64,000 nt of DNA, taken from assembly GCF_003480915.1 (NCBI RefSeq), contig NZ_QUKD01000003.1, positions 429,605 through 493,604 of the forward strand, read 5' to 3'. Position 1 is the stretch's first letter; each line of letters opens with the position of its first letter. Source of the DNA: Parabacteroides sp. TM07-1AC (GTDB lineage Bacteria; Bacteroidota; Bacteroidia; Bacteroidales; Tannerellaceae). A model generated the notes under the pieces. The model had not been told where the DNA came from. It was given only the letters and a program-made list of their open reading frames with translations, and made no database searches. A program made the translations under genes and the position numbers. Shown here piece after piece: positions 53,329-63,127 of this stretch.

Positions 53329-56300
53329 ATGAAAAAAATCAACAATGGAAAAAGACTGGCATTCGATCTATTACTTATGGCCTTCCTGCTTATGACCATA
53401 GTACCAGTTTTTGCAGCAGAGACAAATAACATTCCTTCTGCCACTCAACAAAAACAAGCAGTCACAGGTATCGTCACCGACAACAAAGGAGAAGTGATAC
53501 CCGGTGTAAATGTAATGGAAAAAGGGACTACCAACGGAGTTATAACGGACGTTAACGGTCATTACACCATAACCGTTACAAATGAAAATGCAGTATTGGC
53601 ATTCTCCTTTATCGGGTACGTAACGAAGGAAGTCCCTGTAAAAAGGCAAAAGACACTCAACATCAGCCTGGCAGAAGAGATCCTGAATCTGGAAGAGGTT
53701 GTCGTGGTTGGATACGGTGTACAAAAGAAAAGAGACCTGACAGGTGCCGTGACCCAGGTAAAAGCGACTTCACTGGAAAAAGAACGTCCCGCTACCGTTC
53801 AGGATATCCTTAGGGCAAACGTTGCCGGCTTGAATATCGGACTCGATAACTCAGCGAAAGGCGGCGGTAGCATGGAGATTCGCGGAAAACGTTCGATCAA
53901 AGCCAGCAACGAACCCTTATTGGTGGTAGACGGTATTATTTACTACGGAAGCCTCGATGAAATCAATCCGAACGATATCGCCCAAATCGACGTATTGAAA
54001 GATGCCAGCTCGGCAGCCGTTTATGGTGCCAAATCTGCAGCCGGAGTCGTGCTGATCACAACGAAAAAAGGATCGGCTGAAAAACCTACCGTCCAATTCA
54101 ATGCCAGCGTCGGCATCTCCACCCTCGCGAAGAAGATGGATGTTTACAACCCACAGGAATACCTTGCATGGCGTGAAGATGTGCAGGAAAGTATCTTCGA
54201 AGATCATAAACCGGGAGAATTTTCAGACCCCAACAACCTTCCGGCAGGTGTAACCCTGGAAGACTGGATCTCCTATCGTCCCACTACCGGCAACTACACC
54301 TATGACTGGCTCGTCCGCCTGGGACTGTTCGAACCGGAGCTTGACAACTATTTTGCCGGAAGAACATTCGACTGGTATGATGAAACATATCAGAAAGCAT
54401 TCCGACAAGATTATAATGTCAACATTTCAGGAAAGAAAGATAAAGTCAGTTATTACTGGTCATTGGGTTACCTGAACAATGAAGGTATTGTTATCGGTGA
54501 TAAATACAAATCTTATAGAAGCCGGCTGAAACTGGACTTCGATGTAACCTCTTGGCTGTCAGCCGGTGTCAATGTACAATATTCTTATCGCGACCAGGGA
54601 GCTATCCCACGCAGTGTGAACCAGATATGGGCAAATACTCCCTATTCCACTCCGACAGATCTGGACGGTAACCCGATGCTGTATCCGACAGGTATAGACA
54701 ATGCCAGTTCCATTAACTCGGCTTATAACGATTCATTCATAGACCGTTCGGCGATACGCAATTCCTTCACCGGAAGCATGTATGCCAAAATAAAACTGCC
54801 GTTCGGTATTTCTTATCAGGTAAATTTCTCTCCCCGCCTGTTACTGTACAACTACAGGAACCACCGCTCTTCACAACATCCTGTATGGAAATCATTCGGC
54901 GGAGATGCGGAGCGAAGAAGTGAAATGTCCTACAACTGGCAGGTGGATAACCTGATCCGTTGGGAACATACATTTGCCCAAAAACACCAGGTAGAAGTGA
55001 CCTTGTTACAGAATGCTGAAGAAAACCAATCCTGGCAGGAAATACAGACTACTCAGCAATTTGCCCCCAGCGACATACTGGGTTATCACAGAATGCAGGC
55101 AGGTACGGTACCGGCAATCTCCAGCAACGACACCAGAAATACCGGCGATGCCCTGATGGGACGCTTGTTCTACTCGTTCGACAAAAAATATATGCTTACA
55201 GCATCCGTCAGACGGGACGGTTATTCGGCATTCGGCGTATCCAATCCGCATGCGACTTTTCCTTCTGTTGCTCTCGGATGGGTATTTTCAGAAGAACCGT
55301 TCTTCAAATTCCCCGCAATGGACTTCGGTAAACTGCGTGTATCCTGGGGACAAAACGGAAACAGGGATATCGGTATGTACGCAGCTTTAGCTGAAATGAA
55401 AACGGACCAGTACATTTATCAGACCCTGAATGGTAATATAGACCTCTCCAACTCCGTATACGTAAGCACAATGGCAAACAAAGACCTGAAATGGGAAACA
55501 ACCAGTTCCTTTAACTTCGGTCTTGATTTCGGATTCCTCGACAGCCGCATTTCCGGTAATATCGACGTGTACAAAATGGTTACTTCCGACCTGTTGATCA
55601 ACCGCAGCCTCACGGAAACAATCGGTTTCGGTGAAGTTATGGCCAACCTGGGCGAAGTTCAGAATACAGGTTTTGAACTTTCCCTGAGGACCTTGAATAT
55701 CGATGCAAAGAACTTCCAGTGGAATACCACATTTAATTTCTCTTTAAACCGTAACAAAGTAAACCATCTGTACGGCGATTATGAAAATGTACTTGACGAC
55801 AACGGAAATGTCATCGGACGGAAAGAGATGGACGATATCAAGAACGAATGGTTCATCGGAAAGGATATCAGTTCCATCTGGACATACAACGTTATCGGTG
55901 TATGGCAGGAAAATGAAGCCGAACAGGCTGCTGAATATGGTCTTCGACCAGGAGATATGAAGATCAAGGATGTGGACGGCAATAAAATCTATGATAACAA
56001 CGATAAGGAGTTTATCGGATACAAAACACCGCGTTTCCGCTGGACCCTTCGCAACGAATTCACCTTGTTTAAAAACTGGAACCTGTCCTTTATGCTTTAT
56101 TCTTATTGGGGACATAAAGCGCCTTACCAGCGTGCAAAGCATTTCGAAGCCGGTACACTGACAAAGACCAACTATTTCAAGATCCCTTACTGGACTGCGG
56201 AAAATCCGACCAACGAGTATGCCCGCTTATATTCGGATGACAAGAATATCGGAGCGAACTTCTATCGTTCCCTGTCATTCATCCGGCTGGATAATATATC

Positions 56301-56499
56301 CATAGGCTATACCGTACCTAAATCATTCCTGAACAAATTCAAAATAGAGGGAATGAACATCTACGGAACGATCAAGAATGTAGGTTGCTGGGCTCCGGAC
56401 TGGGAATATTATGACCCGGAAGCATACAACGCCGACAGCCCCAATACCGTAAGCAGTACCAATCGCACCTATACACTGGGTGTCAATGTAACATTCTAA
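53329..56499 (+). CDS. SusC/RagA-family TonB-linked outer-membrane transporter
   Basis: 1056 residues. A signal peptide (to about 30) is followed by a carboxypeptidase-like regulatory domain (VTGIVTDNKGEVIPGVNVME, about 45-125). The plug domain starts near VVVVGYGVQKKRDLTGAVTQ, and a 22-strand barrel ends in aromatic NVTF. There is no STN domain, so regulation by FecR/sigma is unlikely and control by the XylR-type protein fits better. It imports oligosaccharides or glycosides captured by the SusD partner encoded 27 bp downstream. Confidence 0.96.
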   Translation: MKKINNGKRLAFDLLLMAFLLMTIVPVFAAETNNIPSATQQKQAVTGIVTDNKGEVIPGVNVMEKGTTNGVITDVNGHYTITVTNENAVLAFSFIGYVTKEVPVKRQKTLNISLAEEILNLEEVVVVGYGVQKKRDLTGAVTQVKATSLEKERPATVQDILRANVAGLNIGLDNSAKGGGSMEIRGKRSIKASNEPLLVVDGIIYYGSLDEINPNDIAQIDVLKDASSAAVYGAKSAAGVVLITTKKGSAEKPTVQFNASVGISTLAKKMDVYNPQEYLAWREDVQESIFEDHKPGEFSDPNNLPAGVTLEDWISYRPTTGNYTYDWLVRLGLFEPELDNYFAGRTFDWYDETYQKAFRQDYNVNISGKKDKVSYYWSLGYLNNEGIVIGDKYKSYRSRLKLDFDVTSWLSAGVNVQYSYRDQGAIPRSVNQIWANTPYSTPTDLDGNPMLYPTGIDNASSINSAYNDSFIDRSAIRNSFTGSMYAKIKLPFGISYQVNFSPRLLLYNYRNHRSSQHPVWKSFGGDAERRSEMSYNWQVDNLIRWEHTFAQKHQVEVTLLQNAEENQSWQEIQTTQQFAPSDILGYHRMQAGTVPAISSNDTRNTGDALMGRLFYSFDKKYMLTASVRRDGYSAFGVSNPHATFPSVALGWVFSEEPFFKFPAMDFGKLRVSWGQNGNRDIGMYAALAEMKTDQYIYQTLNGNIDLSNSVYVSTMANKDLKWETTSSFNFGLDFGFLDSRISGNIDVYKMVTSDLLINRSLTETIGFGEVMANLGEVQNTGFELSLRTLNIDAKNFQWNTTFNFSLNRNKVNHLYGDYENVLDDNGNVIGRKEMDDIKNEWFIGKDISSIWTYNVIGVWQENEAEQAAEYGLRPGDMKIKDVDGNKIYDNNDKEFIGYKTPRFRWTLRNEFTLFKNWNLSFMLYSYWGHKAPYQRAKHFEAGTLTKTNYFKIPYWTAENPTNEYARLYSDDKNIGANFYRSLSFIRLDNISIGYTVPKSFLNKFKIEGMNIYGTIKNVGCWAPDWEYYDPEAYNADSPNTVSSTNRTYTLGVNVTF

Positions 56500-56526
56500 T
56501 GTCTAACTAAATAATACTATTCAGTC

Positions 56527-58377
56527 ATGAAAAAAATAATATATGCTATCCTGACAACAATGCTCCTGGCAACAGGTTGTAGCGAATCCTGGTTAGATCC
56601 GGATCCATTGTCTTTCTACTCTCCGGGAAATACCTTGATCGATAAAGAAGGAATGTTGAGTTCCGTTACGGCATGCGACCGTTTACTGCGGGAAGAGTTC
56701 GTAGGACAACATTCTCCCATACTGACCGCTATGATCTTTTCAGAGCAATGCGTTTTGGGAACGACTGATATCTCCGGTCCCGCCCAGAACCTGAATGAAA
56801 AGATCCTGCCGACAGCAAATAATAACTGGGACCAGACAAACCGTATGTACTGGTACTGGACCAACGATTATCTCGGCATACGTTACGCCAATACCGTAAT
56901 AACCCGAATAGACGATGCGACATACGAATCCGAAAGCGAACGAAACAATATCCTGGGTATGGCATTATGGCACAGAGCCTTCCGCTACTACCAGCTTTGT
57001 ATGTTATTCAATGATATTCCCGCCATCTTCACAGAGGTGGAAACTCCCGTTACCAACTTATGTTCGGTGGAACGCGATGGTATCCTGAAGAAGATCAAAT
57101 CGGATATGGAATTTGCAGTTCAATGGGTTGCGGAAGATAATAGCAGAGGACGCATCTCCAAAGGAGCCTGCTATCATCTGCTAGCCAAAATCTGCCTGAC
57201 CCTCGGAGATTTTGATGAAGCCATAAAAGCAACCAATGCCGTTATCGACGGAGGACGTTACAGTTTAATGACTAATCGTTTCGGCGTTGACGTTACTGAC
57301 AACACCAAAAATGTACTTTGGGATTTGCACCGCCCGCTGAATAAAAACAGCACGGAAAACAAAGAAGTCCTACTGGCAACACTGGACCGATATGAATACC
57401 AGACAGCAAAATCATCCCAAAAGACACTGGCTATGCGTAACTTTCTCCCGTTTTGGGCCAACACGACCAATCGTATCCAAACTCCCGACGGCAAACCGGG
57501 TATGTCCGACAAACGCCTGAAAGAGCCGGAACTGGATTATAATGGTATTTACGGACGAGGCATCGGACGTTGCCGCCTGACATGGTACAGCTCCAATGCC
57601 GTCTGGGACGACAGCAACGACCTGCGCCATACCCCCGGAAACTGGATGAAAATGACAGATCTTGTCTATAACAATCCGGACCTGAAAGGTACACCGTACT
57701 ACCATCAGCCAATACGCTTGTGGAGCGACGACGGACAATTATTATGTATCGACACCTTGAGGAACTGGGGAGAATGGGCACATTATAAACTCTACATCGA
57801 AGAACCCGATGCCGCCACAGCAGCCCAGTACAACGGCGGCTATTCGGATATGTATGTCATGCGCCTGGCAGAGACTTATTTATTGCGTGCCGAAGCCTAC
57901 CTCTGGAAAGACGATCCGGCTTCAGCAGCGCGTGACATCAATATCGTTCGTGCCCGTGCCGGTGCAGCACCGCTAAATCCGGGAGAAGTAAATATGGAAA
58001 CCTTACTGGACGAACGCACACGTGAACTTTTATATGAGGAAAACAGGAAAATAGAACTGACCCGTATTGCACTGTTGTATGCAAGAACCGGCAAATCAGA
58101 TTACAAAGGTCGGAGCTATAGTATGTCTACATTGTCACAAAATAACTATTTTTACGACCGGATCATGGACAGAGGTAATTTCTACAATAAAGGAGTGAAG
58201 GCACTGAACGGCGCTGAATTTAAAATGAGCCCTTATCATATCTGGTGGCCGGTACCACAGAATGATATCGACGGAAACTCATCCGGACGTATCAACCAGA
58301 ATCCCGGATATACAGGTGCCGAACTAAACATAACTCCATTGGCAGAAGTTCCCGAATCCGGTTTATCTACCATGTAA
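56527..58377 (+). CDS. SusD/RagB-family glycan-binding lipoprotein
   Basis: 616 residues. Lipobox ATGCSESWLDPDP places Cys near residue 18. The SusD N-terminal TPR-rich region (ALWHRAFRYYQLCMLFNDIP) and the C-terminal RagB domain (YVMRLAETYLLRAEAYLWKD; INIVRARAGAAPL; LLDERTRELLYEENRKIELT) are clear. It sits as a lid on the SusC barrel at the cell surface. Confidence 0.96.
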   Translation: MKKIIYAILTTMLLATGCSESWLDPDPLSFYSPGNTLIDKEGMLSSVTACDRLLREEFVGQHSPILTAMIFSEQCVLGTTDISGPAQNLNEKILPTANNNWDQTNRMYWYWTNDYLGIRYANTVITRIDDATYESESERNNILGMALWHRAFRYYQLCMLFNDIPAIFTEVETPVTNLCSVERDGILKKIKSDMEFAVQWVAEDNSRGRISKGACYHLLAKICLTLGDFDEAIKATNAVIDGGRYSLMTNRFGVDVTDNTKNVLWDLHRPLNKNSTENKEVLLATLDRYEYQTAKSSQKTLAMRNFLPFWANTTNRIQTPDGKPGMSDKRLKEPELDYNGIYGRGIGRCRLTWYSSNAVWDDSNDLRHTPGNWMKMTDLVYNNPDLKGTPYYHQPIRLWSDDGQLLCIDTLRNWGEWAHYKLYIEEPDAATAAQYNGGYSDMYVMRLAETYLLRAEAYLWKDDPASAARDINIVRARAGAAPLNPGEVNMETLLDERTRELLYEENRKIELTRIALLYARTGKSDYKGRSYSMSTLSQNNYFYDRIMDRGNFYNKGVKALNGAEFKMSPYHIWWPVPQNDIDGNSSGRINQNPGYTGAELNITPLAEVPESGLSTM

Positions 58378-58404
58378 ACACATGACTAACAAATAAATAT
58401 AAAT

Positions 58405-59985
58405 ATGAAAAATACATTCATTAAGTCTATACGCAGCTTGAAGACCATAGGTATACTCTTCCTGGCATTCTTCCTGCTATGTCCGTCTGTTTATTCATCG
58501 CCTTTGGCGATGAATAAACATGATTTTGCCATCAAAGGATTTCACATCGACCTCCGTTGCGAGGTAATGACAATGCCCGCCCTCAAGAACTTCGCGAAGG
58601 AACTGGCTGAATTCGGAATCAATACGATCATTATGGAATGGGAAGGTTCTTATCCTTATGATAAGCATGCCACCATCTCCAACAAATATGCCTATTCCCG
58701 CGAAGAGGTCCGGTCATTCGTCTCTTATTGTTCAACGCTCGGCATCGACGTCATTCCCTTACAGAACTGCTTCGGACATGCCGAATACATTCTCCGCCAC
58801 GACCGGTATGCTCATTTGAAAGAGGACAGGAAAGAAGTTTCCCAGGTTTGTCCCATGAAGATAGACGAATGCAAAGAAGTATTCACGGAAGTCTTCAAAG
58901 AAATGGCAGAGCTGCATCCCTCCCGTTATTTCCATATCGGAGGAGATGAGACTTATCTACTGGGCAGTTGTAAAGCCTGTGCAGAGAAAGTCCGGAAAGA
59001 AGGTAAATCGAAATTATTCGTCGATTACGTGAAAGCCATGTGCGAGATCGTTGAATCGATGGGTAAGCAACCCGTCTTATGGGCGGATATTATCCTGAAA
59101 TATCCGGAAGCATTGCATGAATTGCCTAAAGACATCATCTATGTGGACTGGAATTATGGATGGGATCGCGACCATTTCGGAAATATGGATAACCTGTTCA
59201 ATGCCGGAGTCACCTTTTGGGGAGCACCTTCCATACGCAGCCACCCCGACAACATCTATCTGACCCAGTGGGAAAAGCATTTCAATAACCAAAAGACATT
59301 CATTCCTTACGCCCGTAAAGCCGGTTATCAGGGAGTGGTTATGACATCCTGGTCCACATCGGGCACTTACGGATTCAGCTACGACACCAATTGGGAAGTC
59401 ATCGGGATGTTTCCTGTCAGATATGTATATCCGCTTTCGGGCTTCCGCATATTAGTTGCCGCCTATGGAGAGTCTCTCAAAAATGAAGAACCGATCGACC
59501 CGCAAGCCTTCGTCGTGAAATATGGACAGGAACGTTTTGGCTTCACTCCGGAAGAAAGTAAACGAATGTGGCAGATATTAAAAAGTCCGCAGGAAACGAT
59601 CGTCAGAGGAAAAGACCCGAAAGGTACATCCGTGAAAGAGGTAAAAGCAGAAGCCATCGCCCTACAAAAACAACTGGCTTCCCTAAAACCGAAGAATAAC
59701 ATACCAGAGTTTGAACATCTGCGCTTAATGTTCGACCTGCGCGTACAATACCTGACATTCAAAGAGATAGAAAACAGATACGAATCCAGCCGGTTTGAAC
59801 GGAACCAGGCGGAAACATTTATCAAAGAGCTCGAACCTCTTATCATCGAGGCCCGAAAACTGGATAAACGTTTCCTTACCCTGAACAAAGGCTTTCTCCA
59901 TGATGAAGAAATTGCCGAGATAAACCGTACACGCAACGATAAACTGAACACGATGTACGAGACGCTGATTAAAATGACCCATTAA
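58405..59985 (+). CDS. GH20-like beta-N-acetylhexosaminidase
   Basis: 526 residues with a signal peptide (AFFLLCPSVYSSPLA). The TIM-barrel opens with IKGFHIDLRCEVMTMPALKN rather than with the usual N-terminal GH20b domain, which is missing. The catalytic Asp-Glu pair is in YFHIGGDETYLLG (about 189-201), and VMTSWSTSGTYGF carries an active-site Trp. The ~150 C-terminal residues are helical. Predicted action: release of terminal beta-GlcNAc/GalNAc from glycans or aryl glycosides by substrate-assisted catalysis. With nagA/nagB in the locus, GlcNAc is the likely product. Confidence 0.87.
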   Translation: MKNTFIKSIRSLKTIGILFLAFFLLCPSVYSSPLAMNKHDFAIKGFHIDLRCEVMTMPALKNFAKELAEFGINTIIMEWEGSYPYDKHATISNKYAYSREEVRSFVSYCSTLGIDVIPLQNCFGHAEYILRHDRYAHLKEDRKEVSQVCPMKIDECKEVFTEVFKEMAELHPSRYFHIGGDETYLLGSCKACAEKVRKEGKSKLFVDYVKAMCEIVESMGKQPVLWADIILKYPEALHELPKDIIYVDWNYGWDRDHFGNMDNLFNAGVTFWGAPSIRSHPDNIYLTQWEKHFNNQKTFIPYARKAGYQGVVMTSWSTSGTYGFSYDTNWEVIGMFPVRYVYPLSGFRILVAAYGESLKNEEPIDPQAFVVKYGQERFGFTPEESKRMWQILKSPQETIVRGKDPKGTSVKEVKAEAIALQKQLASLKPKNNIPEFEHLRLMFDLRVQYLTFKEIENRYESSRFERNQAETFIKELEPLIIEARKLDKRFLTLNKGFLHDEEIAEINRTRNDKLNTMYETLIKMTH

Positions 59986-59995
59986 ATCCTTTCTT

Positions 59996-61363
59996 ATGGA
60001 ACCAGAAGAGAAACTGACCAGACGCAACTTTTTATCCGGCGTAGCCACTATCGGTTTAAGTAGTACGCTCGGTTCCGGTCTGCTATTTACCTCTTGCTCA
60101 GAAAAGGGGAAGCAGGTGCCGTTACACCCTGTCGAAGAACTCTATATACCCGAACTACCGGACAAAGCGATCGACGGGAAACCAATCAAGGCAGCTTTGA
60201 TCGGATGCGGCGGAAGAGGCATAGGAGCAGCTTTCAACTTTCTCGATGCAGGAAACGACCTGTATATCGTTGCACTGGCCGATCTCTTTCCGGATAAACT
60301 GGAAGCCGGGAGACAACGGCTGAAGGATGGGAAAAACGTCCGTATCCCGGATGAGATGTGCTTTACCGGTTTCGATGCCTATCGAAAAGTGTGTGAACTA
60401 CCGATAGATCTTGTGCTGATCGCATCCCCCAACTGCTTCCATCCCGGGCACATGAAATATGCGATTGAAAAGGGAAAACACGTATTCGTTGAAAAACCGG
60501 CAGCCATCGATCCGGCAGGTTACCGTACGTTCGTAGCCGCGGCAAGACAAGCGGTGAATACAGGTATCAACATCCTGCCCGGTACGCAATACCATTTCGA
60601 CCGGCCGTTTGTCGCCTCTTACCAAAAGGTACAGGAAGGACTTATCGGTTCTATTATATCGGGATACGCCTATTATCATACAGGACGTGACCAATATATC
60701 GTTCGCCGTCCGGAATGGACCGATATGGAATATATGATCCGCGGACATTTCAACTGGAACTGGGTGAACGGCGACCAAATCAGCAATATGCTGGTCCACT
60801 GGATAGATGTTTTCAACTGGTTCACGCAACTCAAACCGGTTAATGTCATTGCCTATGGTTCCAGGATTCGTAAGAATATAGGCAATGTATACGACAATTT
60901 CAGCATGCACTTCGAATATGAGAACGGAGTAATGCTGGAAGGAATGGTCCGGAGGATAGACGGCTGTGACAATGGTGCCGGAATCGTCATTCAAGGGGAA
61001 AAAGGCTCGTGGCACAGCAGCGACTTCTCCATCCGTAACAGGAAAGGGGAAACAATCTGGCAATACGATGCAGAAGCAGCCAAGTCGAAATTCAAAGTAC
61101 ACGACATGTATACGCTTGAACACATCATGCTGGTCGATCATATCCGGAAAGGGACAGTACTGAATATAGCCGAAACGGCTGCCACATCTGCCTTAACCGC
61201 CGTCATGGCACGGGAATCGGCCTATACGGGAAAAAGATACACATGGCAGCAAATCTCATCGTCTCCTCTGAACATGTTACCGGAACAAATGGCATTGATC
61301 AATGTAGACTTGAAGCAATTCGGCGTAGTTCTCCCCGGTACTGCCTTTATTGCGGATGACTAA
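59996..61363 (+). CDS. Exported Gfo/Idh/MocA-family oxidoreductase (Tat lipoprotein), no. 3
   Basis: 455 residues. LTRRNFLSGVATIGLSSTLG is a Tat-type signal ending in a lipobox (LLFTSCSEKG), so it is likely a membrane-anchored periplasmic protein. The Rossmann motif is classic (KAALIGCGGRGIGAAFNF), the EKP motif is HVFVEKPAAIDP and the sugar-binding part has HFNWNWVNGDQISNMLVHWI. Adjacent to the GH20-like gene (10-bp gap) and probably acting on the same glycan. It could oxidise a sugar hydroxyl or act as a GH109-like NAD-dependent hydrolase. Confidence 0.88.
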   Translation: MEPEEKLTRRNFLSGVATIGLSSTLGSGLLFTSCSEKGKQVPLHPVEELYIPELPDKAIDGKPIKAALIGCGGRGIGAAFNFLDAGNDLYIVALADLFPDKLEAGRQRLKDGKNVRIPDEMCFTGFDAYRKVCELPIDLVLIASPNCFHPGHMKYAIEKGKHVFVEKPAAIDPAGYRTFVAAARQAVNTGINILPGTQYHFDRPFVASYQKVQEGLIGSIISGYAYYHTGRDQYIVRRPEWTDMEYMIRGHFNWNWVNGDQISNMLVHWIDVFNWFTQLKPVNVIAYGSRIRKNIGNVYDNFSMHFEYENGVMLEGMVRRIDGCDNGAGIVIQGEKGSWHSSDFSIRNRKGETIWQYDAEAAKSKFKVHDMYTLEHIMLVDHIRKGTVLNIAETAATSALTAVMARESAYTGKRYTWQQISSSPLNMLPEQMALINVDLKQFGVVLPGTAFIADD

Positions 61364-61420
61364 CAGGGTATCACGGTATGGAATACCGGACATCCTGTTG
61401 TCTGGTTGCCGGTGAAAGTT

Positions 61421-61441
61421 GTTGCCGACAGTGTCGGCAAC
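61421..61441. repeat. Perfect hairpin without T-tract after the amino-sugar locus
   Basis: GTTGCCGAC-AGT-GTCGGCAAC, 9-bp arms with a 3-base loop, about 58 bp after the last gene. No T-run follows on either strand; it may be a transcript-stabilising hairpin or an extragenic palindrome. Confidence 0.6.
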
Positions 61442-61472
61442 AGATTACTTGCCTTAAAAAACAAGCAAACAA

Positions 61473-61600
61473 TTAGTGTACCCCAGTCTCCCCGTCTTTA
61501 CTCAGCACGATATTCCTTGCTACATACGATTCGTTTCCTGCCGCATCCGTACAATACACCATGAAATGATTTTTGCTTCCGGCATGAATCTGTAGATGCT
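61473..61600 (-). pseudogene. C-terminal relic of a secreted (Ig-like domain) protein
   Basis: The minus strand is open from 61600 and reads …HAGSKNHFMVYCTDAAGNES, then YVARNIVLSKDGETGVH and a stop at 61473. TDAAGNES is typical of bacterial Ig-like or chitobiase-type beta-sandwich ends. No start codon or upstream domain remains, so this is a gene fragment. Confidence 0.45.
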
Positions 61601-61627
61601 AATTATTGCCAATAAATAAGAATATCT

Positions 61628-61635
61628 TACTTTTG
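61628..61635 (+). promoter_or_regulatory. -7 promoter box of the methyltransferase-like gene
   Basis: TACTTTTG fits TAnnTTTG, 22 bp before ATG 61658. This makes the GTG at 61637 an unlikely start. Confidence 0.55.
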
Positions 61636-61657
61636 TGTGACAAATACAAAAAGAGAA

Positions 61658-62449
61658 ATGCAGATCATACCCAAAGCTAATACCTTACGAAAAAGTGTAC
61701 TTTTATACCGGGGCATACGTTACCGCCGCGGTTACGGAGTGCACTCGCCTTTCGTCTTCAACCTAATAACAAAGGTGATAGAAGAACGTTGCTCCTATTA
61801 TAGCTTTTACGATATAGAACTGATCCGAAAGCAGCTGCTTTTCCGCGACGATAGCATAACCTATCCGGACAGACAACAGAAAGGGAAGCTCCGTCGCCGT
61901 ACGATCGGGGAGATTGTGGAACGCGAGGCGATCAAGCCCAAGCACGGTGCCTTGCTTTTCCGCCTGACGAACTATTTCAAGTCGCAAAACATCCTTCAGC
62001 TGGGGCCGTCGATGGGGTTGTCCACCCTCTATCTGACCTCCTATGCCCCCGGATTGAAATGCATCGCCCTTGAAAACATCCCGGAGTTCGCGTCCATCGC
62101 CCGGATCGCCTTCGAAAAGGCGGCACATAACCCGATCGACCTGCGCACGGGAAACTATAAAGAGCTGCTTCCCCGCGCACTCGAAGACATGGGGAAAGTC
62201 GATTTTGTATTTTTTAATACAATCTATGAACAACAGAACAACGTTTGGTTGTTTAATGAATGTACAAAGCATATCCATAACGATACGATCTTTGTTTTTG
62301 AAGGAATCAAGACAAGCCGTAAGATGAGGGAGTTCTGGAAAGAGGTATGCGCCCATCCCGAGGTGACGGTTACGGTCGACCTCTACTCGATGGGGATCGT
62401 CTTCTTTAACAGAAAGCTGCACAAGCGTGACTATATAGTCTACTTCTGA
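61658..62449 (+). CDS. Class I SAM-dependent methyltransferase-like protein
   Basis: 263 residues from the ATG at 61658. A basic N-terminus (RKSVLLYRGIRYRRGYGVHS) precedes a Rossmann methyltransferase fold: NILQLGPSMGLSTLYLTSYA is motif I, KCIALENIPEFASIARIAFE is motif II, and VDFVFFNTIYEQQ is motif IV. It resembles O-methyltransferase family 3 proteins. The motif I glycine pattern (LGPSMGLST) is less canonical than usual. The opening YGVHSPFVF is a mark of a conserved Bacteroidota family of unknown substrate. Confidence 0.78.
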   Translation: MQIIPKANTLRKSVLLYRGIRYRRGYGVHSPFVFNLITKVIEERCSYYSFYDIELIRKQLLFRDDSITYPDRQQKGKLRRRTIGEIVEREAIKPKHGALLFRLTNYFKSQNILQLGPSMGLSTLYLTSYAPGLKCIALENIPEFASIARIAFEKAAHNPIDLRTGNYKELLPRALEDMGKVDFVFFNTIYEQQNNVWLFNECTKHIHNDTIFVFEGIKTSRKMREFWKEVCAHPEVTVTVDLYSMGIVFFNRKLHKRDYIVYF

Positions 62450-62496
62450 CGGTAGAGAACAGATAGATGAGTGTTGATAATTAAAAAAAGAAGTAT

Positions 62497-63060
62497 ATGA
62501 AAAAAAGCCTTATTTATACCGGTGGCGGCGACAAGGGAAAAACATCCCTCGTGGGAGGCCAGCGGGTATCGAAAGCGCACCAGCGCATCGAGAGTTACGG
62601 AACGATCGACGAACTGAATTCATTCATCGGCCTGCTTGTCACGTCACTGGATGACCAGGCGGACATCGATTTCCTCTCTTTTATACAGCATAAACTGTTC
62701 ACCATCGGCTCTTACCTGGCTACCGACCAGGAGACAACCGAACTGAAAATAGAAAGCAAGGTCACTCCCGAAAGCATTGCACACATCGAACGTGAAATCG
62801 ACCGGCTGGACAGCGAACTGCCCCCGATGAAAAATTTCATCCTGCCCGGCGGTACCCGTTCCGCTTCGCTGGCACATGTCTGCCGTACCGTCTGCCGCCG
62901 CGCAGAACGTCAGATATACCGCCTCGCCGAAACAAATCCGGTGGAAGAGCCTGTACTTATTTTTGTAAACAGACTCTCTGATTATCTGTTTGTTTTGGCC
63001 CGCAAGGAATGTATAAAGAATAATGGCAAAGAAATTATTTGGGATTATACTTGCAACTAA
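62497..63060 (+). CDS. Cob(I)yrinic acid a,c-diamide adenosyltransferase, PduO type
   Basis: 187 residues. The ATP-binding N-terminus [20 protein letters not shown], then [20 protein letters not shown] and the C-terminal [16 protein letters not shown] (Arg residues that position cobalamin and ATP) are the PduO-type signature. It makes adenosylcobalamin in the cytoplasm. No other cobalamin gene or riboswitch was seen nearby, so in this organism it probably serves salvage and methylmalonyl-CoA mutase. Confidence 0.96.
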   Translation: MKKSLIYTGGGDKGKTSLVGGQRVSKAHQRIESYGTIDELNSFIGLLVTSLDDQADIDFLSFIQHKLFTIGSYLATDQETTELKIESKVTPESIAHIEREIDRLDSELPPMKNFILPGGTRSASLAHVCRTVCRRAERQIYRLAETNPVEEPVLIFVNRLSDYLFVLARKECIKNNGKEIIWDYTCN

Positions 63061-63127
63061 GAAATATTGTTTTATTTTTGCGGAAAATTTGAGAACCTGA
63101 CTGCCCTCGGGTGGTTGTTAATACTAG

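Noticed and set aside
61637..62449. GTG start at 61637 for the methyltransferase-like gene
   Set aside because: It lies 1 bp beyond a TACTTTTG -7 box, at or before the likely transcription start; ATG 61658 is preferred.
62450..62496. Cobalamin riboswitch before the PduO-type gene
   Set aside because: The gap is only 47 bp, and no B12-box-like sequence is present.
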